Positions 38,206 to 51,626 of a DNA stretch of 64,000 bases are shown piece after piece. Made by a program: the position numbers and the translations under genes. A model generated the notes under the pieces. The model saw nothing but the letters and a program-made list of their open reading frames with translations. It ran no database searches and was not told the origin of the DNA. Position 1 is the first letter of the stretch; every line of letters begins with the position of its first letter. The stretch spans positions 126,250 through 190,249 of the forward strand of contig VXAA01003373.1 of the NCBI GenBank assembly GCA_013399115.1, in the 5' to 3' direction. This DNA comes from Anseranas semipalmata (lineage: Eukaryota; Chordata; Aves; Anseriformes; Anseranatidae).

Positions 38206-39634
38206 TAAACATTAATTCTAATTAATGTTTTATGCAAAGTAGGATAGATATTATTTATATTATATTCCTGAGAACATATAATAAGCCTGCTTGCAGGGCA
38301 GTGGATGATCGGTATTTGTGGAGTTTATAAATTCAGTAGTACATGTTAAGTAGAACAGTTCCTGTACAAAGTTTATAAAATCTTATCCCAGATAAAATCA
38401 ACACTTATCAACAAAAACTCACCTAAAACTATTTTATTTTGGGCAAATTAAAGCATATTACAAGCCATAACAAATATATTATTAATGAATTAATAAAAAG
38501 AAAATACTCAACATTGTTGCTTAAAAATCACGATTTTCACTTATTTCCTCTTCTTTTTAATAGAATAATTTAAGAAAATGCAATAGATTTAATGTGCTAC
38601 AATACAGTGCAACAAGAATCACTTTTTGAAACCAGGGAAAAACTTTCTATACTTTTCAATAAGGAGTATGAATGTGGTATTTTTCTTCATTGTCCTCCAA
38701 TTTAGAAAAAACAGCAGCATAAAAAACAAGCACAGATTTTTTGTATGTAATAATGTAGTCTCAATATTTCCATTTCTATAAAAGTAAAAAATCAGTTAGA
38801 AATGCCAGAATATTGCATCAAACGAAGTGAAAGACAAAATAATAGTTATTCTGCCATCAGTTCTTGTGGATCTTTCTCCACAGTTTGTAACCTTCACAGT
38901 TAGCAACCTCTATGTAATTTCCAGTTTAATTCCTGATAGTATTTAGTCCTTTTTCCCCCTTTCTCCAATTACTTTCATTGGAAGAATATCAAGTAAACTC
39001 TGGCCATAGCCTGAATGCTGCCAAGGTAATTTTTAGCACTGTTATTTATTTTATTTTTGTTCTTTTTTACATTTTTATTTCTCATAAATAAGGCTAGAAG
39101 GTAGATCATAAAACATTATCATGGAGCTCTAGTTTTCCACTTGGAGGTACCATGCCAAACTCTTAGTCAACTCCTTACTTAGAAGTAAAACCCAATTTTA
39201 CTGCTACATTGCTATAACATGTAGAGATAACAATCAGATGTAGAAATGTAATGTACCCTAAAGAGAGAAAATGCTGAAATAATAATTTATCTTTTCTTCA
39301 GTTATGCTGTTGCACTATTAACAGTCCATCCTCCTTTGAAAATGTTATTAACATGGAGTTTGTAGTTTCTGCATTCACTCTGGAGATGCACGGTGTATAT
39401 TTTTTTTCTCATTTTCTGTATTTCTTATTTAGAATATAACTTCTTCAAGACAAGAAACATACTACAACTTTAAAGTGCCTGTAATAAAAGGAACTCAGAC
39501 GTTGCTGTTACAGAACAAACAAACAAACAAAACCACCATAATTGACACTTTCTGCCTGTATCCAGGTTGCAGTCAGCCAAATGCAGTTGCATCTAGATGT
39601 CTAACTAGATTGCAGCTAGTAAATGCCATCTGAA

Positions 39635-39649
39635 ACACACACACACACA
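39635..39649. repeat. (AC)n microsatellite, short
   Basis: About seven AC units. Confidence 0.85.
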
Positions 39650-42600
39650 AAGGAAGTAAATATTATGCAGAACTTCAGTGACATAATCAAAGGAATCAAA
39701 GGTAAAAGAAAATTGTCAATCAAACAAAAATCCAATGTGTCAACAGGAAAATAACAATGGAGATTTGCCATAAATAATTTAGATGTTTGGAGTGAAGGCA
39801 ACTTACTTGAATTGCACTGCTTTTCAATACTGTAGTTTCAAAACCATACAGCTGCTGAATAAACTTCAAAAAATGCTGTAAAGAAAACAGCTAAAGTCAA
39901 AGTAAGTAATATATAGACCTCTAAGATTTGCATTAGAGAGTTCATTAAAACCTTCAGTCAGTATTGCCTAAATGTTACAGGCAGCTCTAAACTCAGACCC
40001 AGGTTTAAAAGCCATAGTTAGAATTTGACTAGGAATGGTGCACAAAACAATACAGGGACTCAATGTTAGAGGAAAATAAATGTTATAAGCATAGAATTTA
40101 CCAATCCCTCTTCAGTTAAAACAAAAAGCTCCCACATAACAGAGAATGAATTACAATATAAAAAGAAAATTCAATAAAAACAAAAAATGCAAAAAAAAAA
40201 AACATTGGAAACTTAGATCCTATTAGATCCTGCAATTTTAACTTTCACTGCACTTGGTTAAATAGCGGGAACACCAGATTTTGAATGGATAGACAAGAAA
40301 TTAAGTGGTATTTTGTTTGGTTGTTGTTGTTGTGTAATATTTTCAGTTATAGCTGCTGAGTTTATCATGAGGAATCTGGGTTGTGTTGGTGTTTTTACTT
40401 AATATCAAAGAAGTTTAGGCATTTGAGTTCTACCTGATATTCAAGATAAGGGGCAGGAGGGACTCTTACTGTGACAGAAAATGTAGCACAGAAGGGGTTG
40501 GGAGAAATTTGCCACTTATATGTCAAATAAATAAATGCTTTAGCAGGGCTACTCAAAGCTTTCTGCAAGCATTTGAATGGAAAGTGAAAAACGTGTTTGT
40601 ATTTTTCCACTCAAAATTTAAATTTTTCATCATAAATACTGAAATAAATTCAACTGAAACCTTTTCTGGATAGTCAACTCTAAAGTAGTACAGCATTTGC
40701 TTGCTATCATTCTGATAAGTTTAATAAATGTTTTTCAACAAACTGCAATTTATGTTCTCTTTTTTAGTTCTCTAAGGAGAGAGGCTTTCTTTCAATATAT
40801 TTGAATGCTACTACAGATAGGTGAAGTTTATGAAAAAAATGGTATCATTAAAATTTTCAGATAGAATGTGAGAACTCACAGAAGAAAATAGGCAGCTAAG
40901 CCGGAAGGAGAGATGAAACAACCAGCCAGAGAAAGAAAGATAGTATAAAGGCAGGAGTTGAAAGAAATGGAAAGCACATTATCCAGGCCTAAGACCCAGC
41001 TTGTTTTCTTGCATTAGTCAATAACAGATGCTTACGAAAAGCATACAGCAGAAGCAGTACAGCTGCCTTGTGTTCCTTCCTGGATATCTGGGTTTGAGGA
41101 ACTCCTGAGTCAAACATTGCATCTAAACTGTAGTGCTTAACACAACCTACTCTCCTTAAGTTTAAAAACAAATTATTCAAGTAATATAGTTGGGACAGAA
41201 CAGCAACAATAAATCCTGCTATCAGAGAGAAAGCAGTTAGGCTGTTTAAGTAAGCTTTCAATACCAAACTTGGTTGCTAACATTTCTTTTTTTTTTTTTT
41301 TTTTGATTTGATTTTAAAAGAAATATTTCCTGAAACTGAGAATGGCATTAGTACTTTCAAAGGTATTTCTGTGGTCTCCGCAAGGAACTCTTCTGGTTTT
41401 ATTTGTATATAAAAGACATAAAAGATCTTAAATTCACATAACTGAGTATATACAATTAAAAGATTTTGCACAAGCGTAAATTAGCTTTGAATTTTGAAGA
41501 TCATTCCTGAGAATTTGAAGTTGGCTCTTCAGTTGAATTTTGGTTTTGATTTTGCCATGTGTCTAGTATTATTGTAATCTATGAAAATCTATAGTGTAAG
41601 CTGGCTAGACACCTGTGTCTGACAGTAACTGAGATGTCCTCAGACATCTGAGGGAGCTGGTGCAGATGTGGAAAGTCCTTCTGGAGAGGTGGTTGGAGTC
41701 TAAGTGGCATCTCAGGCATTTATTTGTGTTTGATAACTCAGTTGAGCCCACAGTCAGGAGCATGGAGAGCTGCTAACCAAGAGTGTGTCTCCTTCAAGAT
41801 GAGCTGTGTAGCAACGTAGGCTCCTCCAGCAGTTATCAACTAGATTTCAGTATTGTCACTCTGCTAGCTGGGACAGTAAAATGGAGGGAGATAAAATGGT
41901 ATCAAATTGTGTCTTGTTTTTATATTAAACACAGGAAGCCACTTTCTCTAACAGAAAATATTAAAGGGAAAGGTAAAATTGGTTTGTAAACTAGCTACTG
42001 TGACTACCAGGACTGCCATATCTATGTTGCTCATTGAGAATGTTGGCTTGTGCTAATTTCTGAACCATGCTCAGGAGTGAACCAAAGCTGAACCAGAGCT
42101 CTGCCAGGACTGTTTAGATTGTGTAATAATACAGATGTTGGCACTTGACACCCAGAAGTGTTCCACTGTGCTGTTCAGTTTGAGTTAAGGTCCTGAATTT
42201 ACACAGATGATGTTGTATAGATGGCAAATGTGTTTAAGTTAGAGATGCTTTTTTAGCCAGATTGTATAAGTAACAGTGACCTGTCCATGGAGTAAGTTCC
42301 TCTAGGGGTTACAGTTATTCTTAGAAAAGGAGGGGCAAATAGTGTTCTGAACTATAGCAAAGTGAAATTACCTGGCAGGCATGTTTTTGCCCAGGAACCA
42401 CTATATGTGCTGTTTTAAGATAAAGTTAAAAGAGATGTGCTGAAAAAGAACTACAGAGATATTTTCAAGGGCTAAATGGCATTATTTATTACCAAAATGC
42501 AGAGTTATTAAGCCAGACTAGTAATGCTATTACTTTATGGAGCGGAGGTAGGTGCTGTAACTGAAATAGACTTTGAAGAGTGAAAGAAACAGGGATGAGG

Positions 42601-44063
42601 ATGAGATGTCTTAGAAAGAAAATAAAGAGCAGTGTTCAGCTACCTAATCTCCTCTGAGATGCCTTGGAGTACGCTGCCTGGCTTTCATCATGTGGTCCAG
42701 AAGGGTTCGACATTTTCGTAGGTCTGCACCAGCCCCATATGGATGAATTGGACAGCCTGAAATATCTGAAATTGTCATGTGACATCAATGTTTAGGCAAC
42801 TGATTCTCATCTCAAACTGAATGGTTCAAAAAAAAAAAAAAAGTAGAGTACTAAATGAAATAGAATATAAAAATAAAAAAGTTAAAAATTAAAACAAACA
42901 AAAAAAAACAATAGAATTAGATTAAGATGGTGACAACTTTGCAGAGAACAGGTAGATAACAGAATGACAAGGGAGCCATACAAGAATAACTTGGGTCAGC
43001 AAGACCTGACAGCGTATCACCAAAATAGAGGTTGAAGATCACATACAAGGACATAACCAAACTGAGCTATGTGGAGGAATGAGTAACGGATTTGAATTAA
43101 TAATGATGCTGTATTGTATCATCTTTGTACAAAGGAGTTCTACAATAAAAGAAGAGGATGACAAATAGACCTAAAAAAATTCTAAATATTTAAGCATTTA
43201 TTCTAATGACTTTACAGATCCATCTCTGTACTTTCATCAAACCTAAACTCCATGGTCCTGACATTTCTCCTGATAGTTCAAAGGAACTGAAATTGAACTT
43301 TTCCTTCTCCTGAAAGCTTTTTTCCTCTTTTTCTTTTGGAGTTAAAGTGAATAAATAAAATCATTAAGCCCACCAGCCCAGATCATAGCTGATTATTTAT
43401 GATACATTCAAATATATATGCTCTGCCTGAATATGTGTTTTTTCTTTTGAAGAAAAATACCGAAGTCTGCATTGTATTTGCATCATAATGGATCTTCATC
43501 AGCTCTTAGCTTCATCACTGTGACATTTTACCTCTCTTGCCAAATCCCAAATTTTGAGAATTTGATTGGATTCATATTTCTTTCTTCTCTCACTCTTTTT
43601 TTTTTATTTCTCTACTGGTTCAAAACAGCATAGAGTTCAAAGTAGTGGCTGCAGTAACAGCTACCTTTAAAATTTACACAAGGACACAAACTGACACTGG
43701 CAAAGTGTATTGGACAATATATTTTCTTATCAAGGCTGGCAGCTGTGATATGTGTATTACTTGAGGTCTCTAGAAAAAAGTAAAGCTATTATAGACATTG
43801 TGTTCTTGGTGAATACACAGTGGAAATGATGTCAGATTTACGTAACAATCCTAAAAGCATTGTGGCAATTTAAGAGATGCAATGGCTGCAAAATCATTTT
43901 TCAGTTTGTACTGTAGAAGAGATAAGAAGCAATTTACTGCATTTACACTTAAATGTCTGAGAGACAGTGAAAGAATTAAAAGAAGATGACACAAAATGGA
44001 AGAGAATGTGTCAAAAGGCATGGTCCTGAGAGCAAGCAGTTTGACAGATACAGATATCAAAGT

Positions 44064-44100
44064 GTATATATATATATATATATACAGACATATATATGTG
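44064..44100. repeat. (TA)n microsatellite, compound
   Basis: About ten TA units, a short interruption, then four more with TG. Confidence 0.92.
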
Positions 44101-47100
44101 TTCATACATATGAAAATTAAAGAAAAAAATCTGCATTTTTAAGCCCAGTCTTCTGAAAAATATAAGAATTCAATTTTGAATGTTTGAATGAACAGTGGAA
44201 TGATTCACACAAAGCATGCTTCAGAGAAGTCAGTTTTCAAAGATTCATGAATTCATGTTACTATTGAAACATTGCTTTTATGTACTGTTCAGATGACTGA
44301 TACATAATCTGAGAATTTTGTCCTTACTAATTGAGATCTATTAGCCACTTACAGCCTACAGATACACAGATTAGTCAACTAAAGCCATTTTACGAAGTTA
44401 GAATTGACAGATCATCAGGTTTTCTTTCTAACTGTTCATTGTTCATTACTCTTGTGGCTTGCAATGGGATAGCATATTAGAGCTTTATTTCTTGCCCTAA
44501 GATAGCACATACTTCTTGACTCTGCAAAAGTAAACAATTTGTGCTTTGAAGGAACAAGTGATGGCAGTGTAGAAAATTGAAGTAGCTGATAGTTTGTTGG
44601 CAAGCAAGTCTGAGACTAGATGAAAACTTGGGTTCAAGAAGGAAAGAAAATGACCATGAACAAACCAGAGAGAACGGGCAGAATAGACAACAGTTGGATG
44701 TGCATGCCTTTACAGACATGAGAAAAGAACAGTAGACGCTTTCCTTGGTTTCACTATTCTTTTACTGAAAGTATGTTACGAGATCCATATCTTGAAACAC
44801 AACCACCATACACACCTCAACAACCATTGGTGAACAGGGACTTCCAAGTCAGAAGTGGTGCTATGCTGAATATATATTTATTCCATAGAGATTTATCTTA
44901 TTCCATGGAGGTTGGGCTTCCAACACATTTGGAATTGAAATGGGGTTAAACAAAGTATGAACCCCATAGAGATTGCAATAAGGAACATGTCCATGGTTTT
45001 AACCTAATTGTTACTGTGTTCTCTATTTGGAAGTTCCTTACAATGTCACTGATGATCAAGTTAGTCAGTGGAATGAAAAGTGGCTGCACTAATCCACAAC
45101 ATAAAGAGGGGAGACAGGCTTTGTACATTGTTGGTACAAACTAAAGGAAAAGCCTGCAAGTTATAAGTGGTCAGTGTAACATTTTTGTTCTCTTCCTAAA
45201 GACAAGATACACAACATGATTAGAGAAACTTATTAGAATTTTATGGATGAGATATGGATGAGATAACTTATGACCTTCTTTACATGCTAGCAGATTCAGA
45301 AGACTGAGGCAGATACAGCAATAACAAGCCCAAATTATCATCTCTATGTCCTGTCTGCAAAGGAAGAGAAATAGATGGCAAAGAATTCTAGTTTTGAAAA
45401 GCTGACTAGATGACAGGTGGAGACAGAAGGTTGATACGCTGGCAAATTATTCAACAGAGAATGGATGTTACACATTTAATGTTGTTGATCTTAAGTAAAG
45501 TGAAGCAGAATTAACAGATTAAGCCAGTAAAATAAGATAATAGGAATGCTGCAAAACAAATAAATTACCATTGATAAAGGATAGAGTGGAGATTTTGATG
45601 AGCAAAATTCCTCAATGTAACAACAGTTTTTACAGCAAACACTCTTGAGTTAGTTTTACACAGTCCACAAGGGAATACATAACAATATTTGGTTTTGTGC
45701 TGTATTACTGAAGCTGAGTTGGAAATGACAGTATTTTCAATTTCATGTGTAATAAACTGAACTGTTTAAATGTGCCTAAGAAAGAATGAGTGAAAAAAGA
45801 GGGAAGACATGGAGGTGGGTGATTATGGGTATGTATGGGGTACATACAGATCAGAATTCTGACATAGGAGATGACAATTTAAAGTTGGTGGGTAAAAATT
45901 TATTGGCCTCTGGAAAACCTTTTTTTTCTGGTCTTTTGTATTGAGAAGGAAGTAGTCTGTCTACTAGATTAAATTTACTGTTAGCTGTACTTTTTCCAAG
46001 GCTCTTAAACCCTTTTATGCCTCTGGTAAACTGGTGAGGGAGAGTACCACAGTCATCAGGAAAGGTAATCACTAACTGGTGTAATCCAAAACAGTTGATC
46101 TGTTCCACAGCTTGCTCCTTTGTTGTGTTTTACTGTGAAAAGACAGCAGTCGTGACTGTACTGCCAAAATTGTTCTGAAGTGACAGCTAGTGTCTTCTTC
46201 CTTTTTTTCCCTGAGATTTTTTCAAGTACATGAATATACCTTAGTATATGTTCTGCAAGCCTTAAAATTTATGAAATCATATATATAGCCAGCAAATGTT
46301 TGACTCCTTCAAGAACTATAGAACGCTGCTATCAGCAAAGATTACCAGTGTCAGCTGGTGTCCTCTACAGAGTAACAAATGATATTTAAAAGCAATGAAT
46401 CATCAGCTTCTATATGAACTAGCATAATATGTGTAACAAAAGGTTGTATCATGCCTATGAATTTTCAATTGAAGTAACATCTGAGGTACTACTCAGCTGG
46501 CAGGAAGATATCATTAGAACTTTCTTAAAGAATGTAAGTGACCTGGGTTTGTTTTTCTTTTAATTAATAAATGTGACAAACAAGTTAAGGGAATTCTGTA
46601 TCAAAGGCTGATGTGAAAACAGTTGTGAAAATTAAAATGAAATACCCTTTAATAAAAATAAAATAAAATCAGATATGACAGGAAAAAAATAACACAACAT
46701 GAATCAGTTATAGACTGTATTATAAAAGCAACCAGAAAAGACGGGGGTGAATTTAGTTGTGGTAAAGGTCAAGAAATCCCTTTATTGGGAGAAAATCTTT
46801 CTGGATCCACAAATTCATTTTGTAGCCATGAGTTACCTGCTATGATTCTCAAGGATGAAAGAGTTGTTATGTATTCTGACTGCCAGACCAGTTGAAAAAG
46901 AGGATGACTTCCTGAAACACCCAACCTTTCTTGATGAATAGGTCAACATGCCTTTAAGCCAAGATTTAGAGCTGTTTGAAGCCTTCTCAGGTACAAAAAG
47001 TAGCAAATCACTACAAATTTATTGTGAACCATTTGATTTCTCACTTTTTTTTTTTTTTCCTCTCAGCAATGGATACTTACTTGGAGCACAAGTAAGATTA

Positions 47101-48294
47101 CAGAAAGTGTCACCTTTCAGAATTAAGTGTAATTAGCAAGTTCCTTTCGCTTCAATTTAGCCTGTGAAGCAATTCCCAAGAAAAGTGTCTAGATATCACT
47201 TCACTCTTTGTTTTTATTCAATTGACAAAATAGCTGTTTTATTATTTATGTGAACTAGTAAGTAACATATGGAAAAAATAAATAAATAAAAAAAAATCCT
47301 CCTTCCTTATCACTCTGTTCAAAACTTGTCTTGCTTGTTTAGGTGAGCATCTGCCTCACAGGACCTTTCTGTTCATTTAAGCTGTTTTCCTTAACAAATG
47401 AGACACCAAGGACTTGACATTTGCATTACATATTTTTCAGGGTCTTTCATTTTGGATTGGATCTTGTCTGGTCATGTGCTCATCTGGACTGAGTGCTCAT
47501 TTGCAGTCCATTAGATAGCTTTGATTTTTTTAGATAGCTTTGATAGTCTTTATCCAAGAATAATCCAGTTCATGCCCTCTGAAACATCTTCATAACATGA
47601 GACAAATTGAGGAAAATCATGGATTTTTGTAGAAGTTTGTGAATAGAGATGTAATCTTTCTATTCTTTATTTTCCGTCCTTCTTCTGTTTTGTTGTCTGT
47701 GAGTTGAGGATACATATACAGGAAGATTATATAAGAAATAATGTATGAACATAAATTATCTAAATCAGAAATATAAGACAACCATTTAAAAGTATTAAAA
47801 ATATCTGGAGTATTAAAATTTATGTTCATTAATTTGTCCACTGTTTTTGCTGCAGCAGAGGGTTTTTGCTTTGTTTTAGCAAGCTATCATTTTGAAGACT
47901 CATAGCTGAATTTAAAGGATGGTTACTAAATCTGAAGGAACAGCTGATGCAAAATTCAACCAAATGGGAAATCTCAGTCACAGACCTAAATTACATCTCT
48001 GGTAGCTGTGAGAGATTTTATTTTGTAGAAAAATCATAAATTGGTTGGTTTTTATTTTTTGCACCCCCCCCTTTTTGTTTTTTTTTTTTTTTTTGCTTTT
48101 CCTTGCTTAATAAAGCATGTGATTAAAGTGAATCAAGTCATCTAATCATTATTTATAAGGGGACAGGAAAAGTATTTGAAGATGTGTTATATGTAACTTT
48201 TTAGTTATCCAAAATTGCATGGTTGTTTTGGTTGACTAAATACATAGTTGTGCTCTTCAGTTGAGATAATAAATAAACATGCTGTTTGGCTGTT

Positions 48295-49556
48295 GGTGAC
48301 AGCCAACATGGATTCATTAAGGGCAAGTCATGCCTGACAAGTTTGATGACTTTCTAGGACAGGTTTACAGCATTGGTGGGTAAGGGAAGAGCAACTGATG
48401 TCTTCTACATGGACTTGTGCAGAGCATTTGATACTGTCCCACACAACATCCTTGTCTGTAAATTGGAGACACGTGGATTTGATGGATGGAGCACTCGGTG
48501 GATAAGGAATTGGTCGCAACTCAAAGTATTGCTGTCAACAGCTCAGTGTCCGGGTGGATACTGGTGACGAGTGGTGTTCCTCAGGGGTCAGTATTGGGAT
48601 CCAGTATTATTTAACATCTTTGTCGGTGACATGGACAGTGAGATCAAGGGCACCCTCAGCAAGTTTGCAGACAATACCAAGCTGTGTGGTGCAGTTGACA
48701 CCCTGGAGGGAAGGGCTATCCAGACAGACCTTGACAGGCTTGAGAGGTGGACACACGCGAACCTCATGAAGTTCAACAAGGCCTGAAGAGCAAGGTCCTG
48801 CATCTGGGTTGGGGCAATCCCAAGCACAAACACAGGCTGGGCAGAGAATGGATTGAGAGCAGCCCTGAGGGAAAGGACCTGGGGATGTTGGTTGATGAAA
48901 AACTCAACATGAGACGGCAATGTGCACTTGCAGCACAGAAAGCCAGCCGTATCCTGGGCTGCATCAAAAGAAGTGTGGCCAGCAGGTCAAGGGAGGTGAT
49001 TCTCCCCCTCTACTCCATTGTTGTGCAATCCCACCTGGAGTATTGTGTTCAGCTCTGATGTCCACAGGATAAGAAAGACAAGGACCTGTTAGAGCAGGTC
49101 CAGAGGGAGGGCCATGAGGATGATCAGAACAGCTGGAGCACCTCTTCTGTGAAGACAGGCTGTTTAGCTTGGAGAAGAGAAGACTCCAGGGAGACCTTCC
49201 AGCAGCCTTCCAGTACCTAAAGGAGGCTTACTAGAAAGGTGGAGAGGGACTCTATCAGGGAATGTAGTGATAGGACAAGGGGGAATGGCTTTAAGCTAAG
49301 AGAGGGTAGATTTAGATTAGATATTCAGAAGAAATTTTTTACTGTGAAGGTGGTGAGGCACTGGAACAGGTTGCCCAGAGAAGTTGTGGCTGCCCCATCC
49401 CTGAAAGTGTTGAAGGCCAGGTTGCATGGGGCTTTGAGCAACCTGAGGTCTAGTGGAAGGTGTCCCTGCCCATGGCAGAGTGGTTGGAACTAGATGATCT
49501 TTAAGGTCCCTTCCAACCCAAACCATTCTATGGTAGAATCATAGAATCATTCTATG
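48295..49556 (+). mobile_element. CR1 LINE, 1.25 kb 3' copy with decayed reverse transcriptase
   Basis: Begins in the ORF2 reverse transcriptase at the segment SQHGFIKGKSCLT (encoded with changes) and runs to the CR1 tail. Recognisable parts, in several frames, are the motif A region FYMDLCRAFDTVPHNIL (48412-48450), SSGVSIGIQYYLTSL-type sequence, and the motif C region KFADNTKLCGAVDTLEG (48660-48710). Further on come [40 protein letters not shown] (48950-49010), [18 protein letters not shown] (49260-49310) and the C terminus. The tail has TTGGAACTAGATGATCTTTA, TTCCAACCCAAACC and ATTCTATG repeats. In the catalytic FADD motif the second aspartate is asparagine. Frame changes near 48515-48570, 48785 and 49060-49240 mean no enzyme can be made. 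A small deletion is visible near 48515. Confidence 0.95.
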
Positions 49557-50680
49557 ATAACAACAAAAAAAGAACATTCTCAAGTGTTAAAAAAAAGAAA
49601 AAAGGAATAGTGAATTAGGAGTCTCTGGAGGTATCAACATTGCTGTTTTTTGTAGGCACCTAGTGTTATATTAAGGACATGAATATAAATATGAACTTTT
49701 TATGAATTAGAATCTTCTGAAGTTAATGACTGCCAGAGTTGAGCACACCATCAGAAGGGATTACATTTCTTTCTGTTTACTGATGCTCCAGTTGTGATTC
49801 TTGTATTTTTAATCAATGTTTTCATATATTATGTTTTCAAATTAAGCCAGAAATGTGACCATCTTTTATTTCCATAAAATAAAAATGTTTTTTTTTCCAT
49901 AAAAATAGTGCATGTGGTGCACTATTTATAGCTGTACTACATTTCTAACTCAAGATTATCTGTCAATATTCACTCCTAACAAAGTCATAATATTACTATA
50001 AATGTTTTTTAAAAGAATGTATTGGCCTAAGGCATTAAAATGACAATTATACCTAGTACTAACGTGGTTTTGACTTAGGTAAATCAGATCCCCAAACAAG
50101 CCATGAACATTTTGTAGGTATTTTGAAATTATTTTCCTTCGGAAATGTTTCTTAATAAAAAAGTAACATACCTGCATTAAATAATGATTTTTTTTTTTAA
50201 TTTATTGAATAGCATGTTAAGCTATTAACAGCCTTACTGAGGGTTGAAGGATCTTATGCAGTTACATGCTGTTAGTAAAGTTTATCAAAAATAAGCCTTT
50301 TTAAGACTGATGAAGAGTACCTCTGCAGCATGGAATTTGTTTGTTTACTAAGTTGCCTTTGATACAGAGAGGTTATCTTGTTAACAATAAGGATATCTGC
50401 ATGATAGGAGAATTATCATAAAGACCGAAAGCTAATTTCTATGTCTGTTTTATATGCATATGCTAATGTGCCACTGGTTCATATCACAGGAAGCAGAATC
50501 AAATTAGAATTAAATGTCATGCTGTATTTTGCTGCCTACATGCATTTATAATGTATTGCTCCTGCTAATTTGTAATTATTATGAAAGTAAGAATTTTTAA
50601 AAGTACATTATTTTTTGCAAATCTGAAATTTTTAATACATATATCAATGTAAATGACACCAGTTTCTATCTTTTTTGCAG
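49557..50680. other. Intronic DNA upstream of the second KLHL1 exon
   Basis: AT-rich sequence ending in the acceptor at 50679-50680. Nothing else recognised. Confidence 0.6.
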
Positions 50681-50817
50681 ACTTGTCCTCAGTTCAGTCT
50701 CTGACTACTTTGCTGCCATGTTTACAAGTGATGTTTGTGAAGCCAAGCAAGAAGAGATCAAAATGGAAGGCATAGACCCCAATGCACTGTGGGATCTTGT
50801 TCAGTTTGCATATACAG
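50681..50817 (+). CDS. KLHL1: KLHL1 coding exon (probable exon 3): BTB domain core
   Basis: Second coding exon of the same gene, 16 kb downstream. The acceptor has a strong pyrimidine tract (TTTCTATCTTTTTTGCAG) before 50681, and the donor is GTATTG after 50817. The first base completes the Arg codon begun in the previous exon, giving the BTB dimer-interface signature [18 protein letters not shown]. Then come [18 protein letters not shown] and DLVQFAYTG, the end of the BTB strand-helix core. The BTB fold mediates homodimerisation and, in the Kelch-like family, Cullin-3 binding. The BACK and six Kelch-repeat parts must be in exons beyond the window. The exon is 137 bp (one base, 45 codons, one base), so skipping it would shift the frame, unlike skipping the previous exon. 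There are no stops or frameshifts. The near-perfect family match inside AT-rich, repeat-filled intron shows strong purifying selection. Confidence 0.94.
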
Positions 50818-51063
50818 GTATTGCAATGCATACATTACACATACTACAGTCAAAGATGTTGATAGTTTTATTTGCTGCATGCCAATAAATTATATTTATT
50901 TTCTAAACATTTTTTTTGATTGAACCTCAGTCATTCAAAACACTTATTTACCATTTCTAGGGCTAAATTCTAACTCTCTCATCTCCAAACTGTTAAATAT
51001 GTTAGGCTTAGTAAGCACAAGAGGACAGTCTAGAAAATGGTATATATTTCTTGGTTTTGAAGT

Positions 51064-51274
51064 GCTTAAAAAAGAGTGCCTCATTATATGTATTATTTGG
51101 ATTGCATGAGATCATTGAAGGAACAGCTGTATTTCTGAAGAATAGCAGTATATTGCTGTCTTAGTCAAATTTCAGTTTAAATAATTACTTAGATCTTTTA
51201 AAAATGTTTTATTATGAGCTGGGTGTTGTTACTGTCATTTGCTGTTATAAACTGGTACTTGGTTGTATAATGTT
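51064..51274 (+). repeat. 211 bp duplicated flank, left copy
   Basis: By eye, base-for-base identical to 51627-51837. It ends exactly where the CR1 fragment begins (after GGTTGTATAATGTT). Confidence 0.95.
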
Positions 51275-51421
51275 GATGTACGCAAGTCGATGGGGCCCGA
51301 TGGGATCCACCCGAGGGTACTGAGAGAACTGGCTGAGGAACTGGCCGAGCCGCTTTCCATCATTTATCAGCAGTCCTGGCTCTCAGGGGAGGTTCCAGAT
51401 GACTGGCGGCTAGCAAATGTG
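51275..51421 (+). mobile_element. CR1 LINE fragment truncated by the assembly gap
   Basis: About 147 bp of CR1 ORF2 at the start of the reverse transcriptase: RKSMGPDGIHPRVLRELAEE, AEPLSIIYQQSWLSGEVPDD and WRLANV, all in one frame. The sequence stops at the N run. Little divergence from the typical CR1 sequence suggests a young insertion. Confidence 0.93.
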
Positions 51422-51626
51422 NNNNNNNNNNNNNNNNNNNNNNNNNNNNNNNNNNNNNNNNNNNNNNNNNNNNNNNNNNNNNNNNNNNNNNNNNNNNNNN
51501 NNNNNNNNNNNNNNNNNNNNNNNNNNNNNNNNNNNNNNNNNNNNNNNNNNNNNNNNNNNNNNNNNNNNNNNNNNNNNNNNNNNNNNNNNNNNNNNNNNNN
51601 NNNNNNNNNNNNNNNNNNNNNNNNNN
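51422..51626. other. Assembly gap (205 N)
   Basis: Unknown bases. The gap lies inside the CR1 on its left side and touches the right copy of the duplicated flank. Confidence 0.99.

Larger units (their letters stand above)
38206..48294. other. Intronic DNA without recognised gene
   Basis: About 10 kb of AT-rich sequence. It contains (AC)n at 39635-39649, T or A runs (41286-41304, 42829-42842, 48073-48094) and (TA)n at 44064-44100. I saw no exon, RNA gene or transposon. Frames of 60-92 codons are isolated and featureless. Confidence 0.55.
34683..50680 (+). other. KLHL1: KLHL1 intron between the two BTB exons (probable intron 2)
   Basis: About 16.0 kb bounded by GT at 34683 and AG at 50679-50680, phase 2. 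It splits the BTB domain after PAHR. It contains two CR1 elements (37.2-38.2 kb and 48.3-49.6 kb), several simple repeats, and long AT-rich stretches in which I saw no coding exon or RNA gene. Confidence 0.85.
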
